64,000 nt of DNA. Source: an uncultured Bacteroidales bacterium (lineage in GTDB: Bacteria > Bacteroidota > Bacteroidia > Bacteroidales > Paludibacteraceae). The notes under the pieces were generated by a model. It did no database searches, was not told the origin of the DNA, and was given only the letters and a program-made list of their open reading frames with translations. Each line of letters starts with the position of its first letter. The first letter of the stretch is position 1. The stretch covers positions 32,029 through 96,028 of the forward strand of contig ONWR01000012.1 of NCBI GenBank assembly GCA_900321605.1. Reading direction: 5' to 3'. Positions 60,460 through 64,000 of this stretch are shown piece by piece. A program made the translations under genes and the position numbers.

Positions 60460-63400
60460 TTAACGCACCATCATCGGATGGATCGTGCGGGGTTTGGGGG
60501 CATTAGTATCCGATGCACGGAGGACAAGGAGATAGTATCCTGCGGTAGTCGGAGCAGAGATAGACGAGTTGTCGTACGACTCCGTATGATGCGGACGGCC
60601 GAGCACGTCATACCAGTATGCCTTACCTTTGCCTTGCACTTGGATCGACGAACCCAGCGGAACAAGGGTCGGCATATCCGTTATATCCGCAGAAACTTTC
60701 TCAGGCTCAATAGGACAGGTGAAGAGCTGTACACCATCGTCACGAGTTAGGAGTGCTCTGTAGGGTTCTCCGAAGCGGAGTTGCGCATTCTCTCCGGCGA
60801 AGTAGTTGAACTCCGAAGCACCCTGAATAGGCGACTCGCCAAGATACCACCGTACAGCCGTGAAGAGATAGCCTCCGTTATAGTCCGCATTGCGGATAGC
60901 GAGGACATCATTCCAACGCTGGGTGATGATGGACGAGGCATAACGGATCGTCACCGTAAACGGAAGACGTACATTATGCTCGGGGAGCGAGTCTTCGAGC
61001 AGGAGGGAGCCCTTATAGATATTCGGATACGGCTTTGCAAGGGGCACTACGAGCGTGGTGTCGGTTCCTTTGCGCTGATGCTTGGTTTGCGGATCAATCG
61101 AATCCAGATCAGCAATCCGGTACGAATAGCGCAAACTGCGTCCTTGGGTGATGATATACTCGATTCCGACGACAGAGTCATCCTCGCAGACGATAATCGC
61201 GGTATCTGCCAGATGCGCTTTGAGCGGCTCATAGACCTCAAAATTGAGTACCCACGTGGTGTCACAAGCGGCATTTGGAATGGTATCGATCACACTCTCG
61301 GTATAGGTACGTCCGCGATATACGAAAGGCAGATCATCGGAGAGAACCACGGTGTCCGCGAAGAGACGGAGCGGTTCGGTCAACTCCAGATAGATGACGC
61401 TGTCACAGGTGGTAGCGGGGTTGAGGAGCACGACAGAGTCCACCACACCATAGGTGTGATAAGCGGTGTCGGTACGCTCTTTCCACACGAAGCCGGCCTT
61501 GCGTTCATCATCGCAGAGGATATAGGTCTGCGTCTCTTTAGTTGCACCGAGCGGATCAAGGTGGAGGTGGTAATGCAGTACGGAATCACAGGTACCGCAA
61601 GTGGTACGAAGCGTAACCTCATAATCGCCGCCTTCGATCGGGAAATTAAAGGTCGGCTTCACCTCATCTGACCAGCCGTACGGCAAGCCTTCGATATTCC
61701 ACTCATAGGTCTCAATATGGTATGCTTTGCTGACGAGTGTATCTCCGGTCACGTGGTCGATCTCCTGTACCCACGAAGGCGAAGCATCGAAGGTCACGCG
61801 GTAGATACTGTCACGGCAGTTCATGTATATCTGCGGATCATTCATCGCCGAGATAGGGTTGGTAGCCAGCGTCGAAGCATAGAGCGAGAAGAAACAGGTA
61901 CTATCCTGTACGAACATACAATCGACTACATAGAGGCTGTCATCGTGCATACCGGCATTATAATGCTGGTCGGTACTGAGGATATACTGCTCGGGCAGGG
62001 AGCCATCGGGACGACGGTATTTCTCGTTATAGGCATATGCCCAACGATAGTGAAATCCGTCCGGTGCCTCAAACTCGGGGTTGATAGCACCACACTTCAT
62101 GCCTTTGAGTTTACCATCGGAGCACCCGAGGGTGAAATAGGCGTAACCGAAGTGCGCATTATAGACACAGTCATAAGTAGCCAGACGCGCTGTGATGGTA
62201 CTTCCGTGACCGGCATATTGCCTGATATTGACACCGACCGTAGTCCATTCTTTCCAAACAACCGGAGTAGTAGAGCCTTCGAACGAGCCAGGAGGCACAA
62301 GATGCCATCCCTGTTGTGCAGCACCGGGCTTTAACTGCTGGGTTTGCGTATCGTATGCGTCATTAGCATTGAAATCCGCCTGTCCGCACCTACCGATAGA
62401 CTGACCGTCCACCAAGATATCCAAGGTAAAACGGGAGTTCTCAGCATCAGTGTGGTTAGGCGCCTCAATAATAGGCAAATACTTGAGCAGAAGAACAGGA
62501 TACTTGATGGTATCAATAGGGAAGGAGAACTCAATCTGCTCTGCTCCTTCGCCTGTTTCATTTTCCCAGTTGCCCAAACGAACAGAGGCAAGCTCTCCAT
62601 CCGGAACGGTCTTCGCCATATTAGCAGTACGCGCTTCTACTTCCGTACGATCGAAATGTACTGTATGACGGCTGCGTGAGTTGGCAGGACCATAATCGAC
62701 TGCATTAACCAGACGGAAATCCGAGAAAGTACGTGTATCAGACGGCTGCGAATTGGCAACATAACATTTGGCGTTATTCAAGTTCAGATAGTCCACACAC
62801 ATCTGATCGGGGTAGTAGATGAGCTTGGAGACGATGGTCTTGAGGCTGAAATAGTCATCGCCGCACTTTGCACGCACGATGAAGTCAGTCTGTCCGATCG
62901 GCAGTCCGGTGAAGTTGGTCTGCGTACCGGTCACGATCTTCGGTCCCGCCCAGACTTGTCCGTCATAGGAATACGCGCTAACCTCGTACTCGGTAGCCGT
63001 ACCTTGCCATTCCAGCGAAACGGTGGTACCGTTCGGGGTGACCACAAGGTTCGTAGGCTGATCGCAAGGCGCACCGTCGGTAATGAGGATGTTATCAATT
63101 AACGCACCGGGTTGCTGCGGTAAATACGCGCCATTGGCCCAGACGAAAGCGAGATAGTGGGGCGTACCGTCACATTTCGATCCCGGGATATTCACGGCGC
63201 ACTGACGCCACGTAACCGTACCGGCGAGATAGTCCATGTTCGCATTCGGCTGAAGACGGATGACATAGTTTTCGTACTTCCTAGGCAGACCTGAGGTAGC
63301 GACGGAGTTAACCTTAATCGAATCGCCGTCATCGTTCGTCATTGGAATCCAAAGGGCATAGAGTCCATCGAATTTACTTGCCACGTTCGCCATGGAAGTA

Positions 63401-63738
63401 TAGTCGAAAGTCAGCATATAATCTCCGGCGATATTATCCAAAGCGACGGTATCGTATGCAAAGACCCAGCAGCCCTTGTTCTGGTAATGAGCAGTAGCAC
63501 CTCCATCATCGGAGATGTAGAGTCCATACTGACCGTTACGGTCATTGTTACCGGGTTCGCCGATATACCACTTGTTCGCCAAGTTCTTATAGGTACTTTG
63601 GTTAGCAGTGGGATTGAGTTTCCAACGGCTACGAGCAACCGAGTCCTCGAAATTACAGGAGTACCGTCTAACAGCTTGAACAGGAGCAGCAAAAACGAGG
63701 GCTGCTACCACGAAGAGTTGTACGAATCGTTTTATCAT
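60460..63738 (-). CDS. Large secreted protein with Fn3 domain and type IX-like C-terminal domain (1092 aa)
   Basis: Signal peptide at residues 1-22 (FVQLFVVAALVFAAPVQA). Residues about 25-225 resemble the beta-sandwich choice-of-anchor/MAM-like domains of Bacteroidetes surface proteins (FEDSVARSRWKLNP ... ALIDNILITDG). A fibronectin type III domain lies at about 228-300 (CDQPTNLVVTPNGTTVSLEWQGTATEYEVSAYS). A PKD-like segment with YEWNIEGLPYGWSD and GGDYEVTLRTTCGTCDSV is near 680-730, followed by Cys-containing repeats DDERKAGFVWKERTDTAYHT and CDTTWVLNFEVYEPL. The last 65 residues (GSSIQVQGKGKAYWYDVLGR ... TTAGYYLLVLRASD ... IHPMMVR) have the shape of a type IX secretion type-A C-terminal domain. 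No small anchor gene follows, unlike the four giants. Confidence 0.8.
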   Translation of the reverse strand: MIKRFVQLFVVAALVFAAPVQAVRRYSCNFEDSVARSRWKLNPTANQSTYKNLANKWYIGEPGNNDRNGQYGLYISDDGGATAHYQNKGCWVFAYDTVALDNIAGDYMLTFDYTSMANVASKFDGLYALWIPMTNDDGDSIKVNSVATSGLPRKYENYVIRLQPNANMDYLAGTVTWRQCAVNIPGSKCDGTPHYLAFVWANGAYLPQQPGALIDNILITDGAPCDQPTNLVVTPNGTTVSLEWQGTATEYEVSAYSYDGQVWAGPKIVTGTQTNFTGLPIGQTDFIVRAKCGDDYFSLKTIVSKLIYYPDQMCVDYLNLNNAKCYVANSQPSDTRTFSDFRLVNAVDYGPANSRSRHTVHFDRTEVEARTANMAKTVPDGELASVRLGNWENETGEGAEQIEFSFPIDTIKYPVLLLKYLPIIEAPNHTDAENSRFTLDILVDGQSIGRCGQADFNANDAYDTQTQQLKPGAAQQGWHLVPPGSFEGSTTPVVWKEWTTVGVNIRQYAGHGSTITARLATYDCVYNAHFGYAYFTLGCSDGKLKGMKCGAINPEFEAPDGFHYRWAYAYNEKYRRPDGSLPEQYILSTDQHYNAGMHDDSLYVVDCMFVQDSTCFFSLYASTLATNPISAMNDPQIYMNCRDSIYRVTFDASPSWVQEIDHVTGDTLVSKAYHIETYEWNIEGLPYGWSDEVKPTFNFPIEGGDYEVTLRTTCGTCDSVLHYHLHLDPLGATKETQTYILCDDERKAGFVWKERTDTAYHTYGVVDSVVLLNPATTCDSVIYLELTEPLRLFADTVVLSDDLPFVYRGRTYTESVIDTIPNAACDTTWVLNFEVYEPLKAHLADTAIIVCEDDSVVGIEYIITQGRSLRYSYRIADLDSIDPQTKHQRKGTDTTLVVPLAKPYPNIYKGSLLLEDSLPEHNVRLPFTVTIRYASSIITQRWNDVLAIRNADYNGGYLFTAVRWYLGESPIQGASEFNYFAGENAQLRFGEPYRALLTRDDGVQLFTCPIEPEKVSADITDMPTLVPLGSSIQVQGKGKAYWYDVLGRPHHTESYDNSSISAPTTAGYYLLVLRASDTNAPKPRTIHPMMVR

Positions 63739-64000
63739 ATTATTTAGCTTTTTTCGTTACCATATAAAATTTCCTTGTAGTTGATGTTTAGACAAAAACA
63801 TATAAAACCCCTTGTCGTTTGTAGCCCTTTGGGCTGCTGTATCTTTGTTCGCTTGATCGTCCTTGTGAGCGAGCTCCCATGACGCTCCATCGCCCAAATC
63901 TACACTCCTTGCGGAGTACAAACGCCTTCGGCAATAAACCTAAAAAACAATTTTCATTTCCTCTGATTTTTATCGTTCACGAATTAACCAAATTAAACGA
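63739..64000. other. 5' flank of the last gene; no gene seen
   Basis: AT-rich leader, a hairpin AGCCC ttt GGGCT at 63823-63835, and a smaller ACTCC / GGAGT stem near 63910. A TAGATTTG box (63902-63895, minus strand) is present, but no TTTG stands at the 20-nt spacing seen elsewhere. No frame over 30 codons looks real. Confidence 0.4.

Noticed and set aside
60460-63738. Evidence for type IX secretion machinery in the window
   Set aside because: Only substrate-like C-terminal domains are seen; no Por/Gld/Sov gene is present, so export by this route remains an inference.
1-64000. tRNA or rRNA genes
   Set aside because: No cloverleaf with GTTCRANNC-type arm or rRNA-like stretch seen by eye in the intergenic regions.

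Overview
The window looks like a contig from an uncultured Bacteroidales bacterium, most like gut Paludibacteraceae/Prevotellaceae-type lineages. The reasons are giant InlB-type (Listeria/Bacteroides repeat) surface proteins with short Bacteroidales-style C-terminal tails, a lipoprotein GH105 glycosidase, and a recurrent promoter of the Bacteroidetes type. That promoter reads TTTG or TTG, then exactly 20 nt, then TAnnTTTG, and ribosome binding sites are not evident. Almost everything after 3 kb is on the minus strand. The taxonomic placement is an inference; no marker gene is present.

Layout. 1-2963 (+): end of a TPR protein gene coupled to an outer-membrane beta-barrel gene. 3041-58789 (-): four two-gene units, each a giant secreted multidomain protein (2015, 2663, 2449 and 3268 aa) followed at once by a small protein (226, 128, 133 and 156 aa). 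The small proteins have a signal peptide and a conserved C-terminal P-x-G-[DE] plus membrane segment plus basic tail. Between these units lie accessory blocks: a GH105 lipoprotein, two ATPase_2-type ATPases, HicB-, ParE-, HigBA- and PIN-type toxin/antitoxin genes, a BRO-N/DinD-like protein, an OLD-like ATPase/TOPRIM nuclease, an unrecognised three-gene membrane operon (35551-37540), and a complete RADAR-type antiviral operon (38326-44515: Csx27-like membrane protein, RdrB adenosine deaminase, RdrA ATPase). 58919-60440 holds a broken toxin/antitoxin pair and two non-coding RNA copies. 60460-63738 encodes a fifth large secreted protein with an Fn3 domain and a type IX-like C-terminal domain.

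How it fits together. The accessory genes are bounded by recurring intergenic parts: a terminator hairpin, a TTTG-N20-TAnnTTTG promoter, an array of 8-nt units (TAATCCTC-like), and detached copies of the 3' end of the small anchor-protein gene. I read this as cassette insertion or recombination at the 3' end of the small anchor genes. The RADAR operon is bracketed by 93-bp direct repeats that contain its own promoter. A structured RNA of about 215 nt, with a variable but still paired P1 stem, an invariant core and an intrinsic terminator, occurs three times (near 37.7, 59.4 and 59.9 kb). Two copies have a promoter of the same 20-nt-spacer type upstream; the third lies downstream of the promoter in the left 93-bp repeat.

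The strongest candidates for undescribed biology are the structured RNA family, the giant/small anchor pairs with their detached tails, and the three-gene operon (P-loop protein, Csx27-like membrane protein, membrane protein with a soluble domain) next to RADAR.
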